Counted from the first letter of the stretch, positions 1 to 9,005 are shown. The stretch: 47,175 nt of DNA from an uncultured Eubacteriales bacterium (GCA_900545925.1 URAZ01000026.1:1-47175); one strand, 5' to 3'. The notes: generated by a model from the sequence alone, not told the origin. Program-made: numbers and translations.

Positions 1-466
1 TTGTGCGTGTCAGAATGAGTTTTTCGGCAAAGATCTGCGCGTGGCGTATGACGGCCTTGACCCAGATCTTCTCGTCGTCCATGTCCCAGAGTAGACGCTC
101 GGCAGGAATATTGTCAACTGCGCCGTGCAGCGGCAGGCGGACGCCCTCGTCCGTGCAGGGCGAGCCGACGGCCAGCAGACCGCAGGTGGTCAGGAAGCCT
201 GCCGTGAAATTCTTGAGCCATCCCGCTTCCTTGTCATCATAGTAAGCGGGCGCGACGTAGCCGTTCGCCGAGAAAAAGCCGCAGTTTTCGCCGCGAAAAT
301 GCAGGCGGGAAATATCCGCGCAGCGGTCGGCGGAGACGGTGAAGTCCAATCCCTTGCCGTTGCGTACCTGCAAAAGGCGCATGCCGTCGCCCTTGCCGCC
401 AGTCAGCCGGTATTCCTCCACGCCGAACAGCTGCGATTCGTGTCCGTAATATGCGCGTTCGTTCAT
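1..466 (-). CDS. DUF4432 / aldose 1-epimerase family protein, C-terminus cut by window edge
   Basis: The minus-strand frame stays open from ATG at 466 to the left edge, giving about 155 residues without a stop. The start follows a good ribosome binding site (AAAGGAG, 474-480). The protein begins MNERAYYG and carries blocks typical of the DUF4432 branch of the galactose-mutarotase superfamily, such as LDFTVSADRCADIS near residue 40 and PLHGAVDN near residue 115. This family binds sugars in a beta-sandwich, and many members are presumed epimerases or lyases of unusual sugars. It lies downstream of, and on the same strand as, the PocR-AraC gene, and it diverges from the Mgl importer, which suggests a role in the same sugar pathway. 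The family call is fairly sure; the substrate is unknown. Confidence 0.8.
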   Translation of the reverse strand, partial: MNERAYYGHESQLFGVEEYRLTGGKGDGMRLLQVRNGKGLDFTVSADRCADISRLHFRGENCGFFSANGYVAPAYYDDKEAGWLKNFTAGFLTTCGLLAVGSPCTDEGVRLPLHGAVDNIPAERLLWDMDDEKIWVKAVIRHAQIFAEKLILTRT

Positions 467-508
467 TTGGGTGCTCCTTTCAGTCCAGAGGTGCGTACAC
501 GCAAAAAG

Positions 509-558
509 GCCTGTACGTTGTTCCTTCTCCACTAGGATAACAGAAAAAACGTACAGGC
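509..558. repeat. 11-bp inverted repeat between the AraC and DUF4432 genes
   Basis: GCCTGTACGTT (509-519) is repeated as AACGTACAGGC (548-558) around a 28-nt spacer. It lies in the 123-nt gap before the DUF4432 gene. It could be an operator pair for the PocR-AraC protein or a hairpin in the messenger. There is no proper U-tract, so it is unlikely to be a simple terminator. Confidence 0.55.
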
Positions 559-589
559 AATAGTGATTTTTGTACAAAACCTGAAAAAA

Positions 590-1444
590 TTATTTTTTCT
601 CCGCTTCTTCTTCGCTGCTCTCCAGATTCTTTCTGTACTCGCGCGGTGAACAGCCGAATTTCCGGTGGAAGACCTTGGAGAAATAATTATAGTCGTAAAA
701 GCCAACGTTGGCCGCAATTTCGGAGATCTGCATCGCTGTGGTGCGAATCATTTGCTCCGCCATGGCGATGCGTTTGCTGCGGATATAATCGGCGACGGAG
801 GAATTGAAGCTTGTGTGGAAGATCTGATAGAGTTCGGCACGCGAGACAGAGAAATGCGCGCACAGATGCTCAATGGACAGATCCCACGCAATGTTGTCGT
901 TGATGTATTTTTCAATCTGCTGCGCCGTGTCGAGATTGCGCACCTCAAGCATGCGCTGGTGGTAAATATGACTGATGCAGGCGTCAAGAATGTTGCAGGC
1001 AGCCTTGATCTCATCGGGCGCATAGTGGATCTGCATGTCGTAGAGCGAGCGGCACTCCTCCTCGCCGATGCCGAACTGCGCAGCGTAGGCCGCGATGGTA
1101 TGGAACTCCGCGTCCCGACCATTCGTGGCCTGTCCGATGCAGATGAACGCGACAATTACGCCCTCATAATACAGAGGTGCGAGATATTCCGTCAGCCCCG
1201 CGTGACATCGGTACTGCACGGGCTTTCTCGTGCGGCGGCAGGTCTGCATATGGGCGGCGTCGCAGCTGTGGCAGCGGCGCTCAAATTCCGGATTTTCCCG
1301 CATTCTTGCGCAGAAGGGATAGAGTTTGATGGGGGTGGATGCACATTCCTCAAAGTCCGTGTCAAAGATGCAGAGTTTCAGCCCCGTCAGCGTGTAAAAA
1401 TCGTGCAGCAGTTCCGTCAAACCGGCGTTTTTCAGATCCAGCAT
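590..1444 (-). CDS. AraC-family regulator with N-terminal PocR sensory domain
   Basis: A protein of 284 residues. The N-terminal part (about 8-165) looks like a PocR ligand-sensing domain: LTELLHDFYTLTGLKLCIFD, then a Cys-rich stretch (RRCHSCDAAHMQTC) and CHAGLTEYLAPL. The C-terminal part (about 180-280) is a double helix-turn-helix AraC domain ending VGFYDYNYFSKVFHRKFG. I start it at ATG 1444, which follows GGAAGGAG; the frame stays open for 20 codons further upstream but has no comparable site there. PocR domains bind small hydrocarbon or sugar derivatives. It is divergent from the Mgl importer at 1715 and is the obvious candidate activator of it. The ligand is not known. Confidence 0.87.
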   Translation of the reverse strand: MLDLKNAGLTELLHDFYTLTGLKLCIFDTDFEECASTPIKLYPFCARMRENPEFERRCHSCDAAHMQTCRRTRKPVQYRCHAGLTEYLAPLYYEGVIVAFICIGQATNGRDAEFHTIAAYAAQFGIGEEECRSLYDMQIHYAPDEIKAACNILDACISHIYHQRMLEVRNLDTAQQIEKYINDNIAWDLSIEHLCAHFSVSRAELYQIFHTSFNSSVADYIRSKRIAMAEQMIRTTAMQISEIAANVGFYDYNYFSKVFHRKFGCSPREYRKNLESSEEEAEKK

Positions 1445-1616
1445 AGTGTCGGCTCCTTCCGGAAAAGTAGTAAATTCGTATGCAAAGACAAGTCGTATTT
1501 TCACCTGTTTTCTTCTGTTTTATATTGTATCAATCTAAAAAAGGGAATGATATATGGCAATGTGCACAAAAATAGCCTTTCCTTTTTTATGGTTTCAAAG
1601 ATGTTTTTCTCTGCTT

Positions 1617-1630
1617 TGAAAACGTTTTTT
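1617..1630. promoter_or_regulatory. Possible catabolite-repression (cre-like) or LacI-type operator
   Basis: TGAAAACGTTTTTT contains the palindrome AAAACGTTTT and resembles the left half and centre of a CcpA cre site; the usual terminal CA is missing. It lies 85 nt upstream of the sugar-binding-protein gene, in the gap between that gene and the AraC regulator. AT-rich possible -10 elements lie at 1654-1666, but I see no clear -35, as expected for an activated promoter. Confidence 0.35.
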
Positions 1631-1714
1631 ACTAGTCCTTTCATTTCCTGCATGATAAAATACAATCACGAACGGGGATTCCTGTTTCGACACTAATTTA
1701 GGAGGAATTACACA

Positions 1715-2821
1715 ATGAAAAAGATCATCGCTTTGCTGCTTGCAGTGATGATGGTTCTGGCCATGGCCGCCTGTGCCGCCAAGACCACCGACACCCCGGC
1801 TCCCGCTGAGACTGACAACAAGACCGACGCAGTCCAGGAAACCGCTACCGAGGCTGCCGCCGACGGCAAGACCGAGCTCAACATCGGTGTTCTCGTCTGG
1901 AAGTATTCCGACACCTACGGCTCCTCTGTCCGTGTCGCCATGGACAAGTATGCCAAGGAAATCGGCGCTGAAAAGGGCCTGACCATCAACCTCGAAATGC
2001 AGGACGGCAACGACGACCAGGCGACCCAGAACAACCAGGCCGACGTTATGTTCGCCGCCGGCAAGGATCACATCATCATCAACCTCTGCGACACCTCTGC
2101 TGGCCAGTATCTGGTTGACCTTGCCAAGCAGTACAATGTTCCCATCTCCTTCTACAACAAGGAGCCCGTTGACTCCTCGATCGTGACTGGCTCCAACTCC
2201 ATCTTCGTCGGCACGAAGCCCGAAGAGGCCGGTATCATGCAGGGCGAGATCCTCGCTGACCTGTATGCCGCCAACCCCGAGCGCGTCGACAAGAACGGCG
2301 ACGGCAAGGTTATGACACTTGAGTTTGAAGGCGAGATCAACAACCCCGAAGCCATTGCCCGTACCGAGTACTCCCTGTCCACCGCCATCGAAAGAGGCGT
2401 TCCCTGCGAGATGATGACCGAGAACCAGGTCGCCAACTGGGATACCGCCAAGGCACAGGAAATGATGACCGCGCAGATCGCGTCCCTCGGTGTTGAGAAC
2501 ATCGAAGTCGTCTTCTGCAACAACGACGACATGGCCATCGGCGTTATCGCTGCTCTGAACGAGGTCGGCTATAACCTCGGCGACGGCGGCGATGAGATCA
2601 TCGTCATCGGTGTTGACTGCACCGATACCGCTGTTGAGTACATCAACGCCGGCAAGCTCTACGGTACTGTCAAGCAGGACGGCGACGCAATGGGCAAGGC
2701 CAACATCCTCATGGCGATCAACGGCGCTCTGGGCAAGGATTGGCTCGACGGCACCGACTATGTCATGGCTGACGACGGCTTCTCCATCCGTATCCCGTAC
2801 GCAAAGGTCACTGCGGAATAA
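1715..2821 (+). CDS. mglB: Sugar ABC transporter substrate-binding lipoprotein, MglB-like (glucose/galactose type)
   Basis: A protein of 368 residues that captures sugar outside the membrane for the importer encoded next. The signal peptide ends in a lipobox with Cys20 (LAMAAC). Two features place it with glucose/galactose-binding proteins: a calcium loop D192-K-N194-G-D196-G with the distal Glu264 (NIEVVFCNND), and Trp242 in ANWDTAKAQ, which aligns with the sugar-stacking tryptophan of E. coli MglB. At the loop position where E. coli has Gln142 there is Met200. The start follows TTAGGAGGAATTACAC. Codon use is strongly biased to GCC, AAC and GAC, suggesting high expression. It is the first gene of the operon. 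The exact sugar could differ from galactose. Confidence 0.86.
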   Translation: MKKIIALLLAVMMVLAMAACAAKTTDTPAPAETDNKTDAVQETATEAAADGKTELNIGVLVWKYSDTYGSSVRVAMDKYAKEIGAEKGLTINLEMQDGNDDQATQNNQADVMFAAGKDHIIINLCDTSAGQYLVDLAKQYNVPISFYNKEPVDSSIVTGSNSIFVGTKPEEAGIMQGEILADLYAANPERVDKNGDGKVMTLEFEGEINNPEAIARTEYSLSTAIERGVPCEMMTENQVANWDTAKAQEMMTAQIASLGVENIEVVFCNNDDMAIGVIAALNEVGYNLGDGGDEIIVIGVDCTDTAVEYINAGKLYGTVKQDGDAMGKANILMAINGALGKDWLDGTDYVMADDGFSIRIPYAKVTAE

Positions 2822-2920
2822 TCTGTTCAGATCATTCTGCTGATCTTGTAAGAGAATCGTAATCGAATCAGGTGGCCCTCTGGGGCCACCTGATTATGCA
2901 AAAAGGAATTGGTGATACAC

Positions 2921-4435
2921 TTGGAAGAAAACTACCTGCTCGAAATGCTCGATATCGAAAAGCAGTTCCCGGGCGTCAAGGCGCTGGATCATGCCAAGCT
3001 CCAGCTGCGTCCCGGCTCCATCCACGCTCTGATGGGCGAGAACGGCGCCGGCAAATCGACGCTCATGAAGTGCCTGTTCGGTATCTATAAAAAAGACGCG
3101 GGCTCCATCCGGATGAACGGCAAGGAGATCAATTTCACCAACCCGCGCAACGCCCTCGATCACGGCGTCGCCATGGTGCATCAGGAACTCAATCAGGTGC
3201 TCTACCGCAGCGTCATGGAAAATATGTGGCTGGGCCGGTTCCCACTGAAGGCCGGACTGGTTGACCACAAGAAAATGTACAACGACACCAAGGCTGTTCT
3301 GGACGATCTGGAGATCAAGGTTGACCCGAAGGCGATCATCGGCACCATGGCCGTTTCTCAGCGTCAGATGCTCGAGATCGCAAAGGCAGTTTCCTATAAC
3401 GCAAAGATCCTTGTGCTCGACGAACCGACATCTTCGCTGACCAGCGAGGAGGTCGAGCATCTGTTCCGCATCATGCGCCGCTTGTGTGAGCAGGGTGTCG
3501 GCATTATCTATATTTCCCATAAGATGGACGAGATCAAGCGTATTTCCGACGAAGTCACCATCATGCGCGACGGCCAGTGGATCTCCACCGACAAGACGGA
3601 AAACCTCTCGACCGACGATATCATCAAGCGCATGGTCAACCGCGAGATGACCAACCGTTTCCCGGCCAAGGACAATGTTCCCGGCGACGTGCTGATGGAG
3701 GTTTCGCACCTGACCGGCAAATACATGCCCACCTGTCAGGACGTTTCGTTCGAGCTTCGCGCGGGCGAGGTGCTCGGCGTGGCCGGTCTGGTCGGCTCGC
3801 GCAGAACGGAACTTCTGAGCACGATCTTCGGCATCATGGCGCGTGAGAGCGGCGAGATCAAGCTGAACGGCAAGCCCATTTCCAACAAAACGCCGCGCCA
3901 GTCCATCAAAAACGGCTTCGCCATGCTGACAGAGGAACGCCGCGCAACCGGCATCTTCCCCTATGCCAACATTTTGTTCAACACCGTAATTTCAAACCTC
4001 GGTTCCTATAAAAAGGGCCCGCTGCTTTCCGATAAAAAAATGACCGCCGACACGGACTGGTCCATTTCCTCCATGCACATCAAAACGCCGTCGCAGAAAA
4101 CGCTCATCAAAAACCTCTCCGGCGGCAACCAGCAGAAGGTCATTCTTGGACGCTGGCTGCTGACAAATCCTGATGTTCTGCTCCTTGACGAGCCGACGCG
4201 CGGCATCGATGTCGGCGCTAAGTACGAGATTTACGAACTGATCCTGCAGCTTGCCAAGCAGGGCAAGGCTGTTATGATGGTCTCATCCGAAATGCCGGAA
4301 CTGATCGGGATCTGCGACCGCATCCTTGTTATGAGCAACGGCCATATGGCCGGTATCCTCGAACGCGGCAAGGACTTCGGCGGTATTGAAAATGAGCAGG
4401 AAACCATCATGCGTCTGGCTGCGCAATATGTATAA
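2921..4435 (+). CDS. mglA: Sugar ABC transporter ATP-binding protein, MglA-like (two fused ATPase domains)
   Basis: About 504 residues with two tandem ATPase domains, typical of carbohydrate importer class 2. The first has a full Walker A (GENGAGKST) and Walker B (ILVLDEPTS). The second has a degenerate Walker A (GLVGSRRTE), a signature LSGGNQQKVILGRW and VLLLDEPTRGIDVG, the normal asymmetry of the family. Start choice is uncertain: TTG 2909, GTG 2912 and TTG 2921 are all in frame after AAAAGGAATTGGTGAT. I prefer TTG 2921 because it gives the usual short lead before LLEMLDIEKQFPGVKAL and sits 4 nt after GGTGAT. It energises the permease that follows. Confidence 0.88.
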   Translation: MEENYLLEMLDIEKQFPGVKALDHAKLQLRPGSIHALMGENGAGKSTLMKCLFGIYKKDAGSIRMNGKEINFTNPRNALDHGVAMVHQELNQVLYRSVMENMWLGRFPLKAGLVDHKKMYNDTKAVLDDLEIKVDPKAIIGTMAVSQRQMLEIAKAVSYNAKILVLDEPTSSLTSEEVEHLFRIMRRLCEQGVGIIYISHKMDEIKRISDEVTIMRDGQWISTDKTENLSTDDIIKRMVNREMTNRFPAKDNVPGDVLMEVSHLTGKYMPTCQDVSFELRAGEVLGVAGLVGSRRTELLSTIFGIMARESGEIKLNGKPISNKTPRQSIKNGFAMLTEERRATGIFPYANILFNTVISNLGSYKKGPLLSDKKMTADTDWSISSMHIKTPSQKTLIKNLSGGNQQKVILGRWLLTNPDVLLLDEPTRGIDVGAKYEIYELILQLAKQGKAVMMVSSEMPELIGICDRILVMSNGHMAGILERGKDFGGIENEQETIMRLAAQYV

Positions 4436-4448
4436 AGAGGTTGAGAAA

Positions 4449-5480
4449 ATGACGAATTCTAAGAAAATGAACCCGCAGAAGCTGAAGGATACGCTGCTGA
4501 AATATGCACTGTATATCATCCTTCTTCTGCTCCTTGTTGTGATTGTTGCGATCAAGCCCAACTTCCTTTCCGTCGGCAACCTGATCTCCATTCTGAAGCA
4601 GGCCTCCACGAAGGGCATTCTGGCCTACGGCGTTGCAGGCATCATCATTCTCGCCGGTACCGACCTGTCCGTCGGCCGTGTGCTCGGCCTCTGTGCGGCT
4701 GTTGCAGCCTCCTTGCTGCAGTCGGTCACGTTCGCTTCGAGATACTATCCCAGCATCACAGAGCCGCTGCCCCTGATCCTGCCGTTCCTCGCCTGCGTGG
4801 CCATCGCGGTCATCATCTCTGCGTTCAACGGCTTCGGCATGGCAAAACTCCATATGCACCCCTTCATTGTTACCCTTGGCACGCAGCTGATCTCCTACGG
4901 TCTGTGCTGCATCTACATCGAGAACCAGCCCTCCGGCTCCACGCAGGCGCTGTCCTCTCTTGACCAGCGCTATCTGGCGCTCGCAACCGGATCCGTCGAT
5001 ATCTTCGGCTTCAAGCTGCCGTATCTGGTTATCATCTTCCTGCTGCTGGGCGTTCTGACGTGGCTCGTCTGGAACAAGACCCGATTCGGCAAGAATATGT
5101 TCGCTGTCGGCGGCAACTCCGAGGCGGCTGAGGTTTCCGGCGTCTCCGTCACGAAGACCATCATGGGCGTGTTCCTGTATGCCGGTCTGATGTACGGCAT
5201 CGCCTCCTTTCTCGAAGGCGCCCGTATCCAGTCCGTCGGTACTGCAACCGGCATCAACTACGAGCTTGACGCCATTGCGGGCTGCGTCATCGGCGGCGTC
5301 TCCTTCAACGGCGGCATCGGCACTGTCCCTGGTGTCGTGATCGGCTCGATCATTCTGCAGGCAATCAACTATGGCCTGTACTTCCTCGGCGTCAACGCAT
5401 ATCTGCAGTACATCATCCGCGGCGCGATCATCATCATCGCCGTCGCCATCGACGTGCAGAAGTACGTTGCAAAGAAATAA
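4449..5480 (+). CDS. mglC: Sugar ABC transporter permease, MglC-like
   Basis: 343 residues, very hydrophobic, with about nine or ten membrane segments of the BPD_transp_2 (ribose/galactose permease) family. Typical blocks are GVAGIIILAGTDLSVGRVLGL near residue 62 and FAVGGNSEAAEVSGVSV, followed by the conserved cytoplasmic coupling region. The ATG at 4449 follows AGAGG directly after the ATPase stop, so the two genes are translated together. It probably works as a homodimer, because only one permease is encoded here. Confidence 0.88.
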   Translation: MTNSKKMNPQKLKDTLLKYALYIILLLLLVVIVAIKPNFLSVGNLISILKQASTKGILAYGVAGIIILAGTDLSVGRVLGLCAAVAASLLQSVTFASRYYPSITEPLPLILPFLACVAIAVIISAFNGFGMAKLHMHPFIVTLGTQLISYGLCCIYIENQPSGSTQALSSLDQRYLALATGSVDIFGFKLPYLVIIFLLLGVLTWLVWNKTRFGKNMFAVGGNSEAAEVSGVSVTKTIMGVFLYAGLMYGIASFLEGARIQSVGTATGINYELDAIAGCVIGGVSFNGGIGTVPGVVIGSIILQAINYGLYFLGVNAYLQYIIRGAIIIIAVAIDVQKYVAKK

Positions 5481-5545
5481 TTGCGCTGCGGCTTTTCAAA
5501 GCCACTGCGTTCCGGTATAATGGACGCAATCGCAGCAGATCTTCA

Positions 5546-5583
5546 TGAGGCGCGTTGCTGCTTGCAGCGCGCCTCACTTTTTT
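5546..5583 (+). terminator. Rho-independent terminator after the Mgl-type operon
   Basis: TGAGGCGCG (5546-5554) pairs with CGCGCCTCA (5568-5576), with an inner CTGC/GCAG extension, followed by a run of six T. It separates the importer from the mutarotase. The mutarotase start is only 20 nt downstream, so read-through may set the expression of the downstream genes. Confidence 0.85.
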
Positions 5584-5602
5584 AAGAAAGGACGTTTTTC
5601 CT

Positions 5603-6631
5603 ATGCTGACCATTCAAAAGCTTCCCCTGTGCGCCAAGGGCGCGCCCGTCGCCATTACGCTGGAAAACAGCAATTATATGCGTGTGACGCTCCTGTCCTA
5701 TGGTGCAACGCTCCAGTCCATTGTTGTCCCTGACCAAAACGGCGCGTTGACCGATGTGCTGCTCGGTTATGAGAGCGTGAAGGAATATGAAGAAAACAGC
5801 GGCTATCTCGGTGCGTGCATCGGCCGAAACGGAAACCGCATCGCAAACGCAGCCTTCACGCTGAACGGCCAGCGCTTCCAGCTTACGGCCAACGAGGGTA
5901 AAAACCAGCTTCACGGGGGCCTGTGCGGCTTCGATAAAAAACTCTGGGACTATGCCTGCCGCGAAAATAGCGTGGAATTCACAACGGTTCTGGCTGATGG
6001 TGAGGAGGGCTACCCCGGCAGACTCGACGTGTCTATCACCTTCACGCTTACGGACGACAATGCGCTGCATATTGACTACCGTGCTGTCAGCAGTGCGGAT
6101 ACCGTTGCGAATTTTACCAATCACGCCTACTTCAACCTCAACGGACAGGGCAGCGGCGACGTGTTGGGCCATCTGCTCCAGCTGAACGCCTCGGCCTATA
6201 CGCCAGCCAACGCCGCAACGCTGCCGACCGGCGAGATTGCGCCCGTTGACGGCACCTGCATGGACTTCCGCACCGCGAAGCCCATTGGCCGCGATATCCA
6301 TGATGCGGCGCTCGCACCCTTCCGCGGCTACGACACGAATTTTTGCCTCGATGGAAAGGGCCTTCGTAAGATTGGACGGGCCGAGGGCGACAAGACCGGT
6401 ATTGTGATGGAGGTGGAAACGACGCTTGAGGGCGTGCAGCTTTATACCGGCAATTTCATCTCCGACCGCGCAGGCAAGAATGGCGCGCGCTACGCGTCTT
6501 ATGGCGGATTCTGCCTCGAAACGCAGCACTATCCCGATGCGGTCAACCAGCCTGCATTCCCGTCCCCGGTTCTTCATCAGGGTGAGCCGCTGCACGAGAC
6601 GACGATCTACCGCTTCCGCGTGAGAAAGTGA
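5603..6631 (+). CDS. galM: Aldose 1-epimerase (galactose mutarotase)
   Basis: 342 residues, the usual size. It interconverts alpha and beta anomers of aldoses in the cytoplasm so that kinases can use them. Diagnostic blocks include YLGACIGRNGNRIANA (about 70-85), FTNHAYFNLNG (about 170) with the catalytic His, and CLETQHYPDAVNQP near the C-terminus with the catalytic Glu. I chose ATG 5603 after AAAGGAC; the frame is open for 16 codons upstream but that stretch lies in the terminator. It is 9 nt from the FGGY kinase gene, so the two are likely cotranscribed. Confidence 0.92.
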   Translation: MLTIQKLPLCAKGAPVAITLENSNYMRVTLLSYGATLQSIVVPDQNGALTDVLLGYESVKEYEENSGYLGACIGRNGNRIANAAFTLNGQRFQLTANEGKNQLHGGLCGFDKKLWDYACRENSVEFTTVLADGEEGYPGRLDVSITFTLTDDNALHIDYRAVSSADTVANFTNHAYFNLNGQGSGDVLGHLLQLNASAYTPANAATLPTGEIAPVDGTCMDFRTAKPIGRDIHDAALAPFRGYDTNFCLDGKGLRKIGRAEGDKTGIVMEVETTLEGVQLYTGNFISDRAGKNGARYASYGGFCLETQHYPDAVNQPAFPSPVLHQGEPLHETTIYRFRVRK

Positions 6632-6640
6632 GGCTCTTCT

Positions 6641-8131
6641 ATGATCAGTCTTGGCATTGACATCGGCGGAACCGGCTGCAAATGCGTCGCCTTCCGCGAT
6701 ACCGGCGAGCAGATCGCCATGTCCTACCGCGAATATCCTACGAAGCCCGGCGAGGTGAACCTGAATGCGCTGGCGCTGCGCGAGAGCGTGTTCTTCGTAA
6801 TCTCCGACTGCGTCAAAAAGCTGGATGACGCGAAGCAGGTCGCGGCCATCACCGTCTCCTCCTTCGGCGAGTCCTTCGTTCCCGTTGACCGCAGCGGTCA
6901 GCCGCTGAGCGATATTATTCTCTATTTTGCCAACACCGAAAGCGGAGAATTTTCCCGTCTCGTCGAGGCGGTCGGCGCGGAAAAATTCATGCGCATCACC
7001 TGCGTCCTGCCGGACGCGTCGTATTCGCTGGCGAAAATGCTCTATACGCTCCGCACGGCCCCGCGCCCGGTGTGGAAGTTCCTATTTGTCGCAAGTTACA
7101 TCTGCTTCTGCCTGTCTGGTGAGACGGTGGCGGATTATTCCCTTGCCTGCCGCAGCATTCTCTTTGATGTGCGGAAACTCTGCTGGTCGGACGAGTTGAC
7201 AAGCGCCTGCGGAATCAACCCTGAAACGCTCCCTGCCGTCCTGCCGACCGGCTCGTGCGCCGGAACGCTCATGCAGGAGGCTGCCTCCGCGCTCGGCCTG
7301 CCGCAGAGCGTCAAGGTCGTCATCGGTTCGCACGACCAGATCGTCAACGCCCTTGGCTGCGGCGTGGCGAACCCCGGCGAAGCCGTCGATACGACCGGTA
7401 CGGTCGAATGCATCTGCCCGCTGTTCGCAGCTATCCCGGAAACGCTGGGGTTTGAGCGTGAAAATTACGCCTGTGTCCCGTATCTGGACGGGCGGGGCTA
7501 TGTGACCTACGCCTATAATATCTCCGGCGGCGCAGTTGTGCGCTGGTACCGCGATTCGCTGGCGTTTTATCTCAAGCAGGCCGCGAAGGAACGCGGCTGC
7601 TCCGTCTACGACATTCTGAACGAAACGTGCCCGCCCGAGCCGACGGGGCTGATTGTCCTACCATTTTTGCAGGGCATGGGCGGCACGCCGGATGTGCTGA
7701 CCGGTGCGCGCGGCACGATCTACGGCCTTACAATGCACACCTCGCCCGCTGATCTCTACCGCGCCATTCTCGAAGGCTTGACCTTCGAGATGCGTTATAA
7801 CCTCGAAAAGCTTGCCAAATACGATATTCGCCCGACGACGCTCTTTGCTGCGGGCGGCGGCGCGAAGTCGCCTGTCTGGCGGCAGATCAAGGCAGATATC
7901 TTGGGCGCTGAAATTCGGCCCACGCTGGCCGACGAGGCTGGCGCGCTCGGCAGCGCGATCCTCGGCCTTGCCGCCGCAACCGGCGAGAAAGACCGGACGG
8001 CCCTTGCTGCCCGCTTCGTCCGCTACGGACAGACAGCGATGCCCGACGCGCAGCGGCACGCGTATTATGAAAAGCAGTTCGCACTTTATAAAGAACTGCG
8101 CGAGTTTGAGGTTCGTCATGCCCGGGGATAA
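6641..8131 (+). CDS. FGGY-family carbohydrate kinase (xylulokinase-like)
   Basis: 496 residues with the two-lobed actin-like ATPase fold of FGGY sugar kinases. The N-terminal lobe begins MISLGIDIGGTGCKCVAF (phosphate 1 motif). The middle has VVIGSHDQIVNALGCGV with the catalytic Asp, and the C-terminal lobe has FAAGGGAKSPVWRQIKADIL and DEAGALGSAILG for nucleotide binding. Closest in feel to xylulokinases, but this family covers many pentuloses, polyols and deoxysugar ketoses, so the substrate is open. Its end overlaps the activase gene by 14 nt, which implies coupling of a sugar kinase with a glycyl-radical pathway. Confidence 0.87.
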   Translation: MISLGIDIGGTGCKCVAFRDTGEQIAMSYREYPTKPGEVNLNALALRESVFFVISDCVKKLDDAKQVAAITVSSFGESFVPVDRSGQPLSDIILYFANTESGEFSRLVEAVGAEKFMRITCVLPDASYSLAKMLYTLRTAPRPVWKFLFVASYICFCLSGETVADYSLACRSILFDVRKLCWSDELTSACGINPETLPAVLPTGSCAGTLMQEAASALGLPQSVKVVIGSHDQIVNALGCGVANPGEAVDTTGTVECICPLFAAIPETLGFERENYACVPYLDGRGYVTYAYNISGGAVVRWYRDSLAFYLKQAAKERGCSVYDILNETCPPEPTGLIVLPFLQGMGGTPDVLTGARGTIYGLTMHTSPADLYRAILEGLTFEMRYNLEKLAKYDIRPTTLFAAGGGAKSPVWRQIKADILGAEIRPTLADEAGALGSAILGLAAATGEKDRTALAARFVRYGQTAMPDAQRHAYYEKQFALYKELREFEVRHARG

Positions 8132-8987
8132 CGCATCGGCGACCGGAACCGTATTCGATATCAAGCAGCTGGCTGTCTACGACGGCCCCGGCATCCGCAC
8201 GACGGTGTTTTTGAAGGGCTGCCCCCTGCGCTGCATGTGGTGTCACAACCCGGAGGGCCTTTCCTACAAACCGCAGCTAATGGTATCGATGAACAACTGC
8301 CTGCACTGCGGTGCCTGTATCAGGGCTTGCCCGAATGGAGGGAAAACCTGCACGGCCTGCGGCCGGTGCATCCGCGCCTGCCCACAGGGGCTGCGGAAGC
8401 TATGCGGAAAACGCTATACGGCACAGGAACTGGCCCAAAAGCTTCTGCGGGACAAGGACTATCTTGCCGCAATGTCAGGCGGCGTGACCTTCTCCGGCGG
8501 CGAGCCGACCGGGCAGCCAGAATTCCTGCTGGAAACGCTGGACCGCGTCGCGGGCATGCACCGCGCGATTGAAACAAGCGGCTATTGCAGCGGCAGCGTA
8601 TTCGAGGCCGTGCTGGCGCGGGTCGAGTATGTTATGATGGATCTCAAGCTGATGGATCTCGAACGGCACCGGCACTATACAGGCGTATCCAACGGGCCAA
8701 TTCTGGAAAATCTCGAGCGGCTTAAGAAAAGCGGAAAGCCGTTTCGCATCCGCATCCCGGTTATCCCAGGCGTCAACGATTCGGATGGAAATTTTGACGC
8801 CACAGCCCGGCGGCTGCTGGATGCGGAAAAGCTGGAACAGGTCGAACTGCTGCCGTACCATGTGACGGCGGGCGCAAAGTACGAGATGGTCGGCCGCTCC
8901 TATCAGCCGGAATTCGACACCGCTGCCGCACCGAACCTGAATACGGAGATCTTCCGCCGCTATGGCCTGAAGTGTACCCACCTGTAG
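8118..8987 (+). CDS. Glycyl-radical enzyme activating enzyme (radical SAM, PflA family)
   Basis: 289 residues. The radical SAM motif C35-x3-C39-x2-C42 (GCPLRCMWCHNPEG) binds the [4Fe-4S] cluster that cleaves S-adenosylmethionine. Two extra ferredoxin-like clusters follow (CLHCGACIRAC and CTACGRCIRACP), which is typical of activases for glycyl-radical eliminases and decarboxylases rather than of the shorter PflA. VTFSGGEPTGQPEF is the conserved SAM-binding block. It would abstract a hydrogen from a glycine in a partner enzyme. No glycyl-radical enzyme gene is present in the window. The start is ATG 8118, inside the end of the kinase gene. Confidence 0.92.
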   Translation: MPGDNASATGTVFDIKQLAVYDGPGIRTTVFLKGCPLRCMWCHNPEGLSYKPQLMVSMNNCLHCGACIRACPNGGKTCTACGRCIRACPQGLRKLCGKRYTAQELAQKLLRDKDYLAAMSGGVTFSGGEPTGQPEFLLETLDRVAGMHRAIETSGYCSGSVFEAVLARVEYVMMDLKLMDLERHRHYTGVSNGPILENLERLKKSGKPFRIRIPVIPGVNDSDGNFDATARRLLDAEKLEQVELLPYHVTAGAKYEMVGRSYQPEFDTAAAPNLNTEIFRRYGLKCTHL

Positions 8988-9005
8988 GCTGATGTCATAT
9001 ACGCG

